DNA from: a virus | IMG/VR virus record: IMGVR_UViG_3300047551_002225 | Coordinates: 1 to 34,530 of that record | Reading direction: 5' to 3' (one strand) | Length of the DNA stretch: 34,530 nucleotides | Shown: positions 18,341-26,154 of the stretch, in pieces | How positions within the stretch are numbered: the first letter of the stretch is position 1 | How the letters are laid out: the number at the start of each line of letters is the position of its first letter | Notes under the pieces: model-generated | What the model was told of the DNA's origin: nothing | The model's input: only the letters and a program-made list of their open reading frames with translations | The model's database searches: none | Made by a program: the position numbers and the translations under genes

Positions 18341-18612
18341 TTGATCTTCGTCGAGAGTTCTCCTCGACGATACCTCGAAATGACTGACGAGGCGAGCTTA
18401 TGTCCTCTGCGCGCCATTGCCTTTGAGATTCGCGAAGCCGAGATCGCGTGGTCGTCGAGCGCTGCCAGCAGATCTTTTCTGTCTGACGGCTCGAGTGCCT
18501 CTAGTATCTCGGCGATTCGTGACCTGTTTCCAGGGTGAATCTCCGTTTCTTGGATCTCCTTGAGAAGATCGCCCATAACCGTACCTCCCATGATTTGGCC
18601 GGTGTTTGTCAT
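18337..18612 (-). CDS. Small helix-turn-helix DNA-binding protein
   Basis: 91 aa. Residues about 25-85 are helical; SASRISKAMARRGHKLASSVISRYRRGEL is written here in parts: the first helix is SASRISKAMARRG, the turn is HKL, and the recognition helix is ASSVISRYRRGEL. This layout (A-x-x-L/I-S-x-A-hydrophobic-x-x-x-G-H, then S-x-x-x-I-x-R-Y-R-R-G-E-L) is frequent in actinophage and cyanophage small HTH proteins. It probably regulates early genes or aids replication initiation, and could recognise the inverted repeat at 18705-18719. Translation starts five bases after a TATAGT box with no Shine-Dalgarno, so the transcript may be leaderless. It is coupled to the phosphoesterase. Confidence 0.65.
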   Translation of the reverse strand: MTNTGQIMGGTVMGDLLKEIQETEIHPGNRSRIAEILEALEPSDRKDLLAALDDHAISASRISKAMARRGHKLASSVISRYRRGELSTKIK

Positions 18613-18617
18613 TAGTC

Positions 18618-18626
18618 ACTATATCA
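18618..18626 (-). promoter_or_regulatory. Extended -10 promoter for the HTH-phosphoesterase pair
   Basis: TGATATAGT on the minus strand ends five bases before the HTH start codon. No convincing -35 is seen, but TG at the extended position is present. It is one side of a divergent 121-bp region with the primase-helicase on the other side. Confidence 0.4.
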
Positions 18627-18704
18627 TACTCATTGTCATCGCGTGTGAACTATCAACAAATTCTTTGTAAGCTCATCTATGTCTTCTTTTTTGTCCACAT
18701 TCAC

Positions 18705-18731
18705 GCTTCAACGCGAAGCTTGGTGTATTAT
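18705..18731 (+). promoter_or_regulatory. Inverted repeat and TATTAT box ahead of the primase-helicase
   Basis: GCTTC-AACGC-GAAGC (18705-18719) is a perfect five-base inverted repeat, followed by TATTAT (18726-18731) just before the annotated ATG. If TATTAT is the -10, transcription starts after the first ATG and the in-frame ATG at 18806 becomes the likely start. The repeat lies where a -35 would be, so it could be an operator, for instance for the adjacent HTH protein. Inference only. Confidence 0.35.
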
Positions 18732-18733
18732 GA

Positions 18734-21421
18734 ATGACCTACACAACAAATAGCGCGGCCAGAAGCTTCGCACATCTCTCAACCGAAAGAAGATCTCTCG
18801 CTTCAATGACAACATGGGAATCAGCAACTGGTAGACTGGGTTCAGCTGCCGAATGGTACGCACAGCAGGGCTGGTTCGTCATGCCTTGCTACGGCATTGT
18901 CGGCGGACGCTGCACGTGCGGCGGATCGCACCCCGAGCCGAAAGACGTAGGCAAGCATCCTCGCGTAAGCGAGTGGAACGTGCAGGCGACTGCGAACATC
19001 GACGCAGTCAAAACGTGGTGGACACAAGACCAAGACAGCAACGTCAGCGTGTACTGCCGACCGAGCGGATTCTTTGTCATCGACATCGATCCGAGAGCGG
19101 GTGGGCCTGACTCGTTTGAAAAGTTTGAGTCTCTTGTAGAAGGTGCGCTTCCGCCAACAGTTGAGGCGATCACTGGCTCGTACACCGCGAACGGCAAGAT
19201 TATTCGAGGCAGACATCTTTTCTACAAGTGCGACGAATCAGAGTCGCTAGTTGGCAATCTCAAGAAGTCTGGTCTAAACGGCATCGACATCAAGCACAAC
19301 GGTTACGTGCTTATCGCGCCGTCACGACATTTCTCTGGCGTGTGCTACGAGTGGGTGCAAGGCAAAGCGCCTTGGGAGATCCCAGTCGCGCAGGCACCAG
19401 AAGAGCTGCTGTCGGCGCTAAGAAAGCGCGGAAAGCGAGCTACATCCAAACTGGGCGAAGGCGATTGGACTTGGCTCGAAGACGCAGACTTCTCTGGCGA
19501 GAGAGTCGACGTTGACAGGCTTCTTACTGAAGGCATCGACGAAGGCTCTCGCGCCGTTGACATCTACGCACTCGCGTGCGCTCTCGCTAACAAGTTTCCT
19601 GTGAACACCGAGGCAGGTCGCCTAGCAGTTGAGACAATGATGATTCGCTTCAACGCCGAGAAAGTACGTCCACCGCTCGAGCTCGAAGGACAGGGCGGAC
19701 TGTTGATGCATGTTCGTCGCGCTATCCAGTTCGTTGTTGACAACCCAAAGACAGAGAAGCTGTGGCCAGGTCTGCAAGACTGGGCGATCAAGTCGCAGGA
19801 AGAAACGCGAGCTAAGTCAGGCATGACAACGACGTCAATCGTCGCACGGCCTCCTACTCAGTCGGACACAACTTACTTGCCTGGCACGATCGGCGGGACA
19901 GTGTCCGCGGCATTACAAGACGGTGACTCACTTGCAAAGGCGACAAGCCTGACGAACATCGACGTACCGCAAGACCCAGACGCGATCAGCGAAGAAGAAG
20001 GCGGCGAACCTGGCAAGCGAACGCTCACCGACACCGGCAACGGTCGTCGACTCGTCGACTCGTTTGGCGCCGCGGTCAGATACACTCCAGGTCTAGGCTG
20101 GTTTCACTGGGACGGCGGATACTGGAAGCCAGACGTCGAGAGCCTTGAGATGCAAGAACTTGCAAAGAAGATCGCGCCTATTGTCGCAAGCGAGGTTGTC
20201 CACTATCTCGACGACGCAGACAAGCAGTCAGAGGTAATCAAGTGGGCGCAGCAGGCGAAGTCAAACTCGCGCATAACGTCTTGCATCGAGAGCGCCACTT
20301 CGGACCCGCGAATCTTGGTTGGCGTCAACAACTGGGACTCTGACGAGACTCTTCTTGGCGTAGCCAACGGAGTGATCAATCTCCGCACCGGTGAGCTCTT
20401 GAAAGGACGCCCGGATCTCTACATCACTCGCCGCGCGCCGGTCGCGTACAATCCTGGAATACGCAATATCCGCTGGGAACAGTTCATTGACTTCGCGACT
20501 GGTGGCGACAAAGAGCTTCAGGAATGGTTGCAACGAGCGGCTGGATACTCGCTTACTGGACTACGAACATACGATGTCATGTTCCTAGTCTACGGTCCTC
20601 CAGGATCAGGTAAGAACACGATGGTTGAAGCGCTGGTCAAAGCGCTCGGCACGGCGCAGTACGCGTGGCCGTTAGACTCAAGCATTCTTGCTCAAGGCGA
20701 CGGACAAGCGCACGGTGCGGACCTGTATCACTGGGCAGAGCTTCGCGGGCGCCGTATGGTGTGGGTCGACGAGTTGCCAGAGTCAGAGCGCATGAAAGAG
20801 AACTCGGTCAAGAAACTGACAGGCTCTTCTGAGATCTCAGCGCGTTCGCCAGGTGAAAAGCCGTTTACGTTCCAGTCACAGGCGAAGCTGTGGGTCACCA
20901 CAAACCACAGGCCGATCATCAGCGACGACGCGATGTGGCGCCGACTTCGTCCGATACCGCTCACAAACATTCCAGAAAATCCAGACCCAGACCTCAAGCA
21001 CTACATCTTTGATCCAGAAGGCGCACTGCCGGCGGTGCTGTCGTGGGCAGTCGAAGGCGCGATCAAGCTTCTTAGTTCGAGCGCACGCGATGCTCTTGGC
21101 TGGTGCACCGCAGTCAGCGACGCTGCTGAGATCTACCGTAAGAACGAAGACCGCATCGGATTCTTCTTGAACGAAGAGACCAAAGAGTCAGAAGGCGCGG
21201 CTACACCTGTAAAGTCACTGTACGCGGTCTACCGTATCTGGTCAGAAGAACGAGGCGAGAAGCCAATGACACAGATCGCATTTCAGCGCAAGTTGCAAGA
21301 CAGAGGCATCGCCGTTGAAGGCCACGGATCACGCGCGCAGTTGATGGGCCGTTTGCTGATGCCGAGAGTGGTGCCGCAAGGTGAGGTTGACTGGGGAATC
21401 GCTACAAGATTCGCTAGATAA
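18734..21421 (+). CDS. Bifunctional primase-polymerase / SF3 (D5-type) helicase
   Basis: 895 aa. The N-terminal prim-pol (AEP) domain spans about 35-225, with catalytic DID (D117, D119), GRHLFY (H161) and the GIDIKHNGYV...PSRHFSG motif. A linker follows. A D5_N-like region (RLVDSFGAAVRYTPG) starts near 440. The superfamily 3 helicase has Walker A GPPGSGKN near 621, Walker B VWVDELPE near 675 and sensor LWVTTNHRP near 718. It would prime and unwind phage DNA as one polypeptide. The start is uncertain: no Shine-Dalgarno precedes 18734, and the ATG at 18806 (residue 25) is a serious alternative that keeps every domain. It ends 38 bases before the terminator hairpin and is transcribed convergently with the recombinase. 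Confidence 0.9.
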   Translation: MTYTTNSAARSFAHLSTERRSLASMTTWESATGRLGSAAEWYAQQGWFVMPCYGIVGGRCTCGGSHPEPKDVGKHPRVSEWNVQATANIDAVKTWWTQDQDSNVSVYCRPSGFFVIDIDPRAGGPDSFEKFESLVEGALPPTVEAITGSYTANGKIIRGRHLFYKCDESESLVGNLKKSGLNGIDIKHNGYVLIAPSRHFSGVCYEWVQGKAPWEIPVAQAPEELLSALRKRGKRATSKLGEGDWTWLEDADFSGERVDVDRLLTEGIDEGSRAVDIYALACALANKFPVNTEAGRLAVETMMIRFNAEKVRPPLELEGQGGLLMHVRRAIQFVVDNPKTEKLWPGLQDWAIKSQEETRAKSGMTTTSIVARPPTQSDTTYLPGTIGGTVSAALQDGDSLAKATSLTNIDVPQDPDAISEEEGGEPGKRTLTDTGNGRRLVDSFGAAVRYTPGLGWFHWDGGYWKPDVESLEMQELAKKIAPIVASEVVHYLDDADKQSEVIKWAQQAKSNSRITSCIESATSDPRILVGVNNWDSDETLLGVANGVINLRTGELLKGRPDLYITRRAPVAYNPGIRNIRWEQFIDFATGGDKELQEWLQRAAGYSLTGLRTYDVMFLVYGPPGSGKNTMVEALVKALGTAQYAWPLDSSILAQGDGQAHGADLYHWAELRGRRMVWVDELPESERMKENSVKKLTGSSEISARSPGEKPFTFQSQAKLWVTTNHRPIISDDAMWRRLRPIPLTNIPENPDPDLKHYIFDPEGALPAVLSWAVEGAIKLLSSSARDALGWCTAVSDAAEIYRKNEDRIGFFLNEETKESEGAATPVKSLYAVYRIWSEERGEKPMTQIAFQRKLQDRGIAVEGHGSRAQLMGRLLMPRVVPQGEVDWGIATRFAR

Positions 21422-21458
21422 GTTTCTTCGCTCGGGGAGAGACGGGCGCTGAAAAAAC

Positions 21459-21498
21459 GAGCCGGGATTCTGAGACGAGAGACTCAGGGTCCCGGCTC
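21459..21498 (-). terminator. Rho-independent terminator of the recombinase gene
   Basis: GAGCCGGGA and TCCCGGCTC pair over nine bases, extended by CTGAG/CTCAG after a two-base mismatch, with an eight-base loop. Read on the minus strand, the stem is followed by CGTTTTTTC, a typical U-tract. The recombinase stop codon is inside the stem. In the plus direction no T-run follows, so for the primase gene it would be only a weak or Rho-assisted stop. Confidence 0.8.
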
Positions 21499-22182
21499 AA
21501 CTACTTTGTTGTGCTTTCCTTTGAGAAGTACGTGAGACACGCTAGACGCATACCACTTCTTTCCGCCGTTGCTAGTTGAGACCTCAAGCTCGTTGAGCTT
21601 TCGCGCGATCTCTGAGTAGCTGATCCCAGAAGCTCGCCACTGTGTCATCACGTTGAGGACTTCGGCAGGGATCTTTGTCTTAGGACCTTTGTCCTTGCCC
21701 CAGACAACTCCGTTAGCTCGGCGATCTTTATGGACATCTTTCTGCCGCTCGGCGATAATCGCTCGCTCCATCTCTGCAAGAGCTGACATGATTGTGACAA
21801 CAAACCGTCCTTGGTACGTAGAGGTGTCGAGGTTGAGGTCGAGCATGACCACGCGCCAGTTGTTCTTATTCGCTCGGTCGATGATCGACAGGAAGTCTTG
21901 AGTAGACCTGGCAAGTCGGTCGACCCTTGTGACGATCAGCGCTTCTGCCTCGCCGCGGTCTAAGCGCTCGAGAGCAGACGAGAGAACTGGACGGCCTTTG
22001 ATACTTTTACCAGATCTGCCCTCTTCCCTGAGAAGCTCTGTCTTCTTGTACCCGATGTCGCTAGCAGCCTTCTTGAGAGCTCGCTCCTGCACGGCAAGAG
22101 ACATTCCGTCGTTTACTTGCATAGAAGTGGACACTCTTGTATACAGTAACGCGACTTTCTTTGATGACTTGCTAGTTTCCAT
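21484..22182 (-). CDS. Small serine recombinase (resolvase/invertase family)
   Basis: 232 aa from the ATG at 22180-22182; a TTG at 22206 would add eight residues and neither start has a strong Shine-Dalgarno. The N-terminal catalytic domain has YTRVSTSMQ (S18 nucleophile, R16), the RVDRLARST motif and the long helix GRFVVTIMSALAEMERAIIAER. The C-terminal part (IPAEVLNVMTQWRASGISYSEIARKLN, in parts) is a helix-turn-helix with a short basic end. The length fits resolvases, invertases and small phage recombinases, not the 450-600 residue large serine integrases. It follows a collagen fibre gene on the same strand; an inverted repeat with a two-base centre lies 54 bp upstream of its start. The product could resolve genome multimers, invert a fibre segment or integrate; the sequence does not decide. 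Confidence 0.8.
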   Translation of the reverse strand: METSKSSKKVALLYTRVSTSMQVNDGMSLAVQERALKKAASDIGYKKTELLREEGRSGKSIKGRPVLSSALERLDRGEAEALIVTRVDRLARSTQDFLSIIDRANKNNWRVVMLDLNLDTSTYQGRFVVTIMSALAEMERAIIAERQKDVHKDRRANGVVWGKDKGPKTKIPAEVLNVMTQWRASGISYSEIARKLNELEVSTSNGGKKWYASSVSHVLLKGKHNKVVEPGP

Positions 22183-22236
22183 ATCCAGTAAGGCTTTCCG
22201 GGACAATCTTGTACAAAACTCGTTGGCTACACTCTA

Positions 22237-22258
22237 ACACACCTAAGTTTAGGCGTGT
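22237..22258. repeat. 22-bp inverted repeat with central GT, candidate recombinase site
   Basis: ACACACCTAA-GT-TTAGGCGTGT: two ten-base arms match at nine of ten positions around a non-palindromic dinucleotide. Serine recombinases bind such dimer sites and cut with a two-base overhang at the centre. It lies in the 107 bp between the fibre stop and the recombinase start, so it could also be an autoregulatory operator. A two-base loop is too tight for a terminator hairpin. Confidence 0.45.
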
Positions 22259-22289
22259 ACACAGGAAACCGTTGTCCAGTATGGACTTT

Positions 22290-23885
22290 TTAGGCAAATC
22301 CGCCGGCGTTTGTAAAGTTGGCCGAGTTCAACGAAACCTTCTGCCAGGTGTTAGTTGCTGTGCAAATGTACAAAGTTCCACTGGCATCGTCAATACATAT
22401 TTCACCAAGTGTGCCTGTTGAAGTCTTTGATGCTGGATACCCAGATTTATAGGCAATGCCAGTTACGGCAATGGCATTTTTGTTCTTCCAAAGACTTGTA
22501 GCAGTTTCATATACCAACAGTTGCTTGTCTTGTAAACCATTGATCAAGACGTTGTGAAGTTCTTGCACTTCAAAGCCATTCTGTGGCCTGACAAAGATCT
22601 CTCCGTTGTTCTGCTGCTTTCGAGTAACAATACCGATAAATACAAGATGATTAGGCGCGACTGGTTTGTTTGCGAGACCAAAAATCAGATTTCCATCATC
22701 ACCGAGCCAAATTGGATCTCCAGCGGCGTTGGCAGCAGAAGTGTCAAGTCCTTCAACAAGACCTTCAGTGACGACATATCCTGCATTGTTTGGATCAATT
22801 GACTCTGCCATCACGCCAAGAGTCTTTGAAGACGTCGCTTCTGTGCTGTAGTCAGCAAGTCCGACAAGCATATTTGTTCCTGCGAGACCTGTTGATCCGA
22901 TTACGTAGACCGCTTTTCCTGCCGCTATCGTCGACGCTATTCCATTTCGCACGAGGTGCCGGACAAGAGACGTCGCTGTTGTTGTAGCAGGCGGACCTAT
23001 CGGTCCTGTTGGTCCGGTCGGACCTGTCGGACCTACTGATCCTGTCGGACCAGTAACTGTTGAAGCAGCGCCTGTTGCGCCTGTAGGACCGGTCGGTCCA
23101 GTTGGACCTTGCACTGTAGAGTCGGAACCTGCTGGACCAGTTGCTCCAGTCGGTCCAGTTGGTCCAGTGGGCCCGGCGGAGCCGAGCGGACCTGTAGCAC
23201 CTGTAGGACCCATAGGACCCAGCAAGTTGCCTGCGTTATTCCAAGAAGAAGACGTCGAACTCCACACGTAAAGATCGCCGCCGACAATGTGAGCGTCACC
23301 TGGATCTCCAGTCGGATGCTCGGCGATAAACTCGGCATACGTATCGTGATAGTCCAAAACTGTGATGCCTGTGCCTGTCGCACCTGTCGGGCCAATAGGT
23401 CCTGTCGCGCCTGTGTCACCTGCTGGACCCGTCACGCCGGTTGGACCGGTTGGTCCTGTCGAACCTTGCGCACCTACGGCACCGCTTGGTCCGGTCGGGC
23501 CTGTTGGACCTGGAACTGTTGAGTCTGCGCCAGTTGGACCGGTTGCGCCTGTGAGTCCTATCTCACCTTGTGGACCTGTTGGACCTGTGGGTCCGATCTC
23601 GCCGGTGGGTCCGGTCGGGCCTGTTGCGCCTGTTGGGCCAAGCGGACCTGTCGCGCCGATCGCGCCGGTTGGACCTGTGACTGTTGACGCTGCGCCGGTT
23701 GGGCCAATGGGTCCAGTTGGACCAGTCGGTCCGGTCGGTCCTTGAATGCCTTGAGGACCTTGATCACCAGAGATGATGACCTCTGTCTTTTCGTTGATGA
23801 CCTCGATGATCGCTTCGGTCTCGGTGACCTCTACAGTTGTCTTCGAGACATCAACGTAGACTACGCTGCTAGCAAGGTCATCCAT
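22290..23885 (-). CDS. Collagen-like fibre with neck-appendage-type C-terminus
   Basis: 531 aa. Residues 1-40 are a beta-rich anchor ([20 protein letters not shown]). Collagen triplets (GPT, GPQ, GAT) run from about 42 to 170 and again from about 222 to 300, separated by one LYVW module ([20 protein letters not shown]...GDLYVW). The C-terminal 230 residues ([20 protein letters not shown] ... [19 protein letters not shown] ... [19 protein letters not shown]) form a type found in marine and freshwater phage appendages. The gene overlaps its upstream neighbour by one base. It lies apart from the main fibre block, next to the serine recombinase. A trimeric fibre is the likely role. Confidence 0.8.
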   Translation of the reverse strand: MDDLASSVVYVDVSKTTVEVTETEAIIEVINEKTEVIISGDQGPQGIQGPTGPTGPTGPIGPTGAASTVTGPTGAIGATGPLGPTGATGPTGPTGEIGPTGPTGPQGEIGLTGATGPTGADSTVPGPTGPTGPSGAVGAQGSTGPTGPTGVTGPAGDTGATGPIGPTGATGTGITVLDYHDTYAEFIAEHPTGDPGDAHIVGGDLYVWSSTSSSWNNAGNLLGPMGPTGATGPLGSAGPTGPTGPTGATGPAGSDSTVQGPTGPTGPTGATGAASTVTGPTGSVGPTGPTGPTGPIGPPATTTATSLVRHLVRNGIASTIAAGKAVYVIGSTGLAGTNMLVGLADYSTEATSSKTLGVMAESIDPNNAGYVVTEGLVEGLDTSAANAAGDPIWLGDDGNLIFGLANKPVAPNHLVFIGIVTRKQQNNGEIFVRPQNGFEVQELHNVLINGLQDKQLLVYETATSLWKNKNAIAVTGIAYKSGYPASKTSTGTLGEICIDDASGTLYICTATNTWQKVSLNSANFTNAGGFA

Positions 23886-24232
23886 CAGTACGTGATCTCT
23901 GCGTCAATTGTGAGCCTTCCTTTGACGAGACGAGTTACAACTCCGCCCGCCGTGACAAGCTCGAGGTCGTACATGTACTTGCCCGCGTTTAGTAGCGCGG
24001 TCTGCGTCGCCGACACGGTAATGTCAATCGTTCCGTTGACTCCGCCGAGCACGATGCCACCGCCTGTCGATGCTGTCAACGACAAGATCGCAGGTTCTTG
24101 GACCATGCGACGAACCTTCATCCGTGCAGAATAAGACGTTAGATCGACAGGAGATCCGTCGATCTTCCAGGTAAGGCGCTGGGTGAACGTAGCACCCTGC
24201 TCCATCTTCAAGTGCAGAACTCCTGCAAGCAT
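23885..24232 (-). CDS. Small virion-associated beta protein upstream of the fibre
   Basis: 115 aa from the ATG at 24230-24232, which has GGAGG ten bases upstream; an in-frame ATG at 24289 would add 19 residues with a poor signal. The sequence [19 protein letters not shown], then [14 protein letters not shown], then [26 protein letters not shown] matches the layout of small phage baseplate or upper-fibre proteins (EQGATF..TLTWK..G.P.DLTGYTA.M.IR). These often precede a fibre gene and connect fibres to the virion. It shares a one-base overlap with the collagen gene, supporting a joint role. A TACAAT box sits at 24266-24271 as a possible -10. Confidence 0.6.
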   Translation of the reverse strand: MLAGVLHLKMEQGATFTQRLTWKIDGSPVDLTSYSARMKVRRMVQEPAILSLTASTGGGIVLGGVNGTIDITVSATQTALLNAGKYMYDLELVTAGGVVTRLVKGRLTIDAEITY

Positions 24233-24334
24233 CTCCGAGAGACCTCCAAACAGACAACTGCCACCATTGTAGTCCATAAACTGCACCAAGACACTCTGAA
24301 CTAGATCTATCAGTAATCAAAGTGTAACTTCGGA

Positions 24335-24392
24335 CTCTCGCCTGGTAGGATAGACCCAACGCTAAAGACAAGTCCCTACCCCCTAGCGAGAG
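24335..24392 (+). promoter_or_regulatory. Hairpin that can sequester the lysozyme ribosome-binding site
   Basis: CTCTCGC (24335-24341) pairs with GCGAGAG (24386-24392), and GGTAGG (24344-24349) with CCTACC (24375-24380), leaving a 25-base loop. The right arm overlaps the probable Shine-Dalgarno GAGAGG. TAGGAT at 24346-24351, 17 bases after TGTAAC, could be a promoter; a transcript from it would lack the left arm, while one from further upstream would fold. This suggests promoter-dependent translation, but it is untested. Confidence 0.35.
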
Positions 24393-24402
24393 GACTCAAA
24401 GC

Positions 24403-25008
24403 TTGACAAAACTACTGACGATATTCCTATTGTCTGTTAGTAGCCTTAGCGGGGCCTTCAACTTGAAGGCCGAGAGTGTAGACACTACGAAACCTGCCGT
24501 TGAGGTCGTCGCTACCCGGGCCGGGACTGTTCCAGTCCAAGTCGCAGCTGACCACCTGGAAAGGTTGATGGAGAAGGAAAAGAACCGCGGAATCGTGTTT
24601 CGGCACGGTGACATCTCGTGGCTGCCGAAGCTGGCCGCCGAGGCGGGCTGGCCAGAAGAGACCTGGGACAAGCTCGGCGAGATCATCCTCCGCGAGTCGG
24701 GCGGCTGCCCGAACCGCAGGGGAGGCGACGTTGTTGACAAGAACTGCCGTATCACTCGGGTCTCCGAGTGGAACCATAGATCGGACACAGGGCTGCTCCA
24801 GATCAACGGAACTCACTGGAAGAAAGACCACCCGCAGTATTCTGGAAGCATCTGCCGCAACATGGGAATCTGCGACCAAGAGACGCTTCTTGACCCGATC
24901 ACGAACCTCAGAGCGGGGAAGTACCTCTATGACATCGCGGGCTTCGGCCCGTGGGATCCATGCACCTGGAAGCCAGAGATGAAAGGTTGCAAGAAGAAAA
25001 AAGACTGA
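24403..25008 (+). CDS. Secreted lysozyme/SLT-like muramidase
   Basis: 201 aa from a TTG that gives a clear signal peptide (MTKLLTIFLLSVSSLSGAF, cleavage near residue 19-24) and has GAGAGG upstream. Residues about 70-185 are a lysozyme-like domain: ILRESGG places the catalytic acid at E98, followed by TGLLQINGTHW, the SLT/goose-lysozyme signature. Six cysteines in the domain (102, 115, 151, 157, 187, 196) suggest disulfide bonds outside the cytoplasm. It would cut the glycan strands of peptidoglycan, either during lysis or as an exported helper. The C-terminus is Lys-rich. The stop overlaps the start of the glycosyltransferase gene (TGATG). The endolysin at 26155-27015 is a second wall enzyme with a different bond target. 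Confidence 0.75.
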   Translation: MTKLLTIFLLSVSSLSGAFNLKAESVDTTKPAVEVVATRAGTVPVQVAADHLERLMEKEKNRGIVFRHGDISWLPKLAAEAGWPEETWDKLGEIILRESGGCPNRRGGDVVDKNCRITRVSEWNHRSDTGLLQINGTHWKKDHPQYSGSICRNMGICDQETLLDPITNLRAGKYLYDIAGFGPWDPCTWKPEMKGCKKKKD

Positions 25009-25697
25009 TGTCGTACGGGAGAGACGGTCGGGTAGTAATGGTCATACCGGTGCTGAACGGCTACGACCTGCTTGACAGAACGCTGGCGTCGGTGGACGAC
25101 GACAGGATCAAAGAGATCTTGATCGTAGACAACGGCGGTCATTATACAGATCTAGTTGAAAACTTCAGCCGCAGTTATGAACTGAAGATCCTGAACCTGC
25201 CGTCAAACTTAGGGGTAGCAGGGTCTTGGAACCTAGGGATCAAGCTGTATCCTCATGAACCGTTCGTGATCTTCGGGTCTCATGACAACGGGTGGATTCC
25301 AGGAGAGCTGACGCGGCTGATCGACGAGAGCTCTGAGTGTCACATGGTCGTGACTGACCCAGAGCCGTACGCGACGTTCTCACTCGGGCGCGACATCGTG
25401 AGACTGGTCGGGCTATTCGACGAAAACTTCTATCCTGCGTACTACGAGGACACGGACTACACGCGCAGGATTACGCGAATGGGATTCGCGACCTTGATCA
25501 AAAGACCTGGAATCAAGATGAACTTCTACTCACACGGGACGACAAGAGACTCAAGCCCAGAGTTCTACAAAAGAGACAACTTCACGATAGGCGAGAATCA
25601 CGGCTACTTTCACGCGAAAGAAGAACTGCCCATCGACGAGCAGAATAGCATGAAGTGGCAGATAGATAGACGGATTAGAAACGAGTGGCTTACTTAG
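25008..25697 (+). CDS. Glycosyltransferase family 2 (rhamnosyltransferase-like)
   Basis: 229 aa starting at the ATG that overlaps the lysozyme stop by one base. GT-A signs are VIPVLNGYD at the N-terminus, ILIVDNGG (residues 37-44), NLPSNLGVAGSWNLGI, GSHDNGW (HDN at 92-94 in the DxD position), and FDENFYPAYYEDTDYTRRI, the acceptor-side motif of rhamnosyl- and galactofuranosyl-type GT2 enzymes. The classical DxD is changed to HDN. It would transfer a sugar from a nucleotide donor in the cytoplasm. Targets could be virion fibres, host wall polymer or host glycolipid. Its end overlaps the convergent basic-protein gene by eight bases. Family is firm, substrate unknown. Confidence 0.8.
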   Translation: MSYGRDGRVVMVIPVLNGYDLLDRTLASVDDDRIKEILIVDNGGHYTDLVENFSRSYELKILNLPSNLGVAGSWNLGIKLYPHEPFVIFGSHDNGWIPGELTRLIDESSECHMVVTDPEPYATFSLGRDIVRLVGLFDENFYPAYYEDTDYTRRITRMGFATLIKRPGIKMNFYSHGTTRDSSPEFYKRDNFTIGENHGYFHAKEELPIDEQNSMKWQIDRRIRNEWLT

Positions 25698-25902
25698 AAG
25701 CTTTGGTCGGTCGCTTTTTCTTTACGCCGACAGGACCGTGCAGATCGTGAGTGCGCAGCTCATGACCGTACGGAAGACGCTGACGCCTCTTACCGGCTTT
25801 TGTGCCTGGAACCATCTCAACGGCACCGGTCTTTGGGTGCACGCGGCGGCGCTGTTGCGCCGACTTACCCGAGCTTCCGCCGCCGGACTTTTTCTTGCCC
25901 AC
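25690..25902 (-). CDS. Small very basic protein
   Basis: 70 aa rich in Lys, Arg and Gly (MGKKKSGGGSSGKSAQQRRR, then HPKTGAVEMVPGTKAG), with no membrane segment. GTG start at 25900-25902 with AGGAAAG upstream. It overlaps the end of the membrane-protein gene by 38 bp and the convergent glycosyltransferase by eight bp. Its charge suggests nucleic acid binding or an inhibitory role, but no fold is evident and I do not recognise it. The overlaps make it less certain than its neighbours. Confidence 0.5.
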   Translation of the reverse strand: MGKKKSGGGSSGKSAQQRRRVHPKTGAVEMVPGTKAGKRRQRLPYGHELRTHDLHGPVGVKKKRPTKASK

Positions 25903-26149
25903 TGAGCTTTCCTGTCATGTGATCGTTGATGTGCTGGTCTAACTTGCCTTCTGTACGAACCGCGGTCTCTTCAACTCTGTCGATTGAACGGCCGAGAGAC
26001 TTGCCGAGCTGGTCAATCTTGTCGACGACAAAGTTGTGATCTTCGCTGTTCTTATGCCAGCGGCGGTTATTTGTCCTGCGTCCGTGCTCCATGTAGCCGA
26101 CGCCTAAGACGCCGACAAGACCAATGAGCGCGACGAGCACCTCGTTCAT
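25865..26149 (-). CDS. Small N-terminally anchored membrane protein (lysis-associated)
   Basis: 94 aa. Residues 3-20 (EVLVALIGLVGVLGVGY) form one transmembrane helix, followed by basic residues and then an amphipathic helix (VVDKIDQLGKSLGRSIDRV). This shape resembles the DUF2746-like or holin-accessory proteins encoded beside actinophage endolysins. It lies five bases after the endolysin stop. It probably modulates membrane permeabilisation, but this is positional inference. Confidence 0.6.
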   Translation of the reverse strand: MNEVLVALIGLVGVLGVGYMEHGRRTNNRRWHKNSEDHNFVVDKIDQLGKSLGRSIDRVEETAVRTEGKLDQHINDHMTGKLSGQEKVRRRKLG

Positions 26150-26154
26150 TAGAC

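Noticed and set aside
22274-22291. GTCCA-GTA-TGGAC followed by TTTTT as a terminator.
   Set aside because: It would act on the plus strand, where no gene reads into it; the neighbouring genes are on the minus strand and for them the T-run is on the wrong side.
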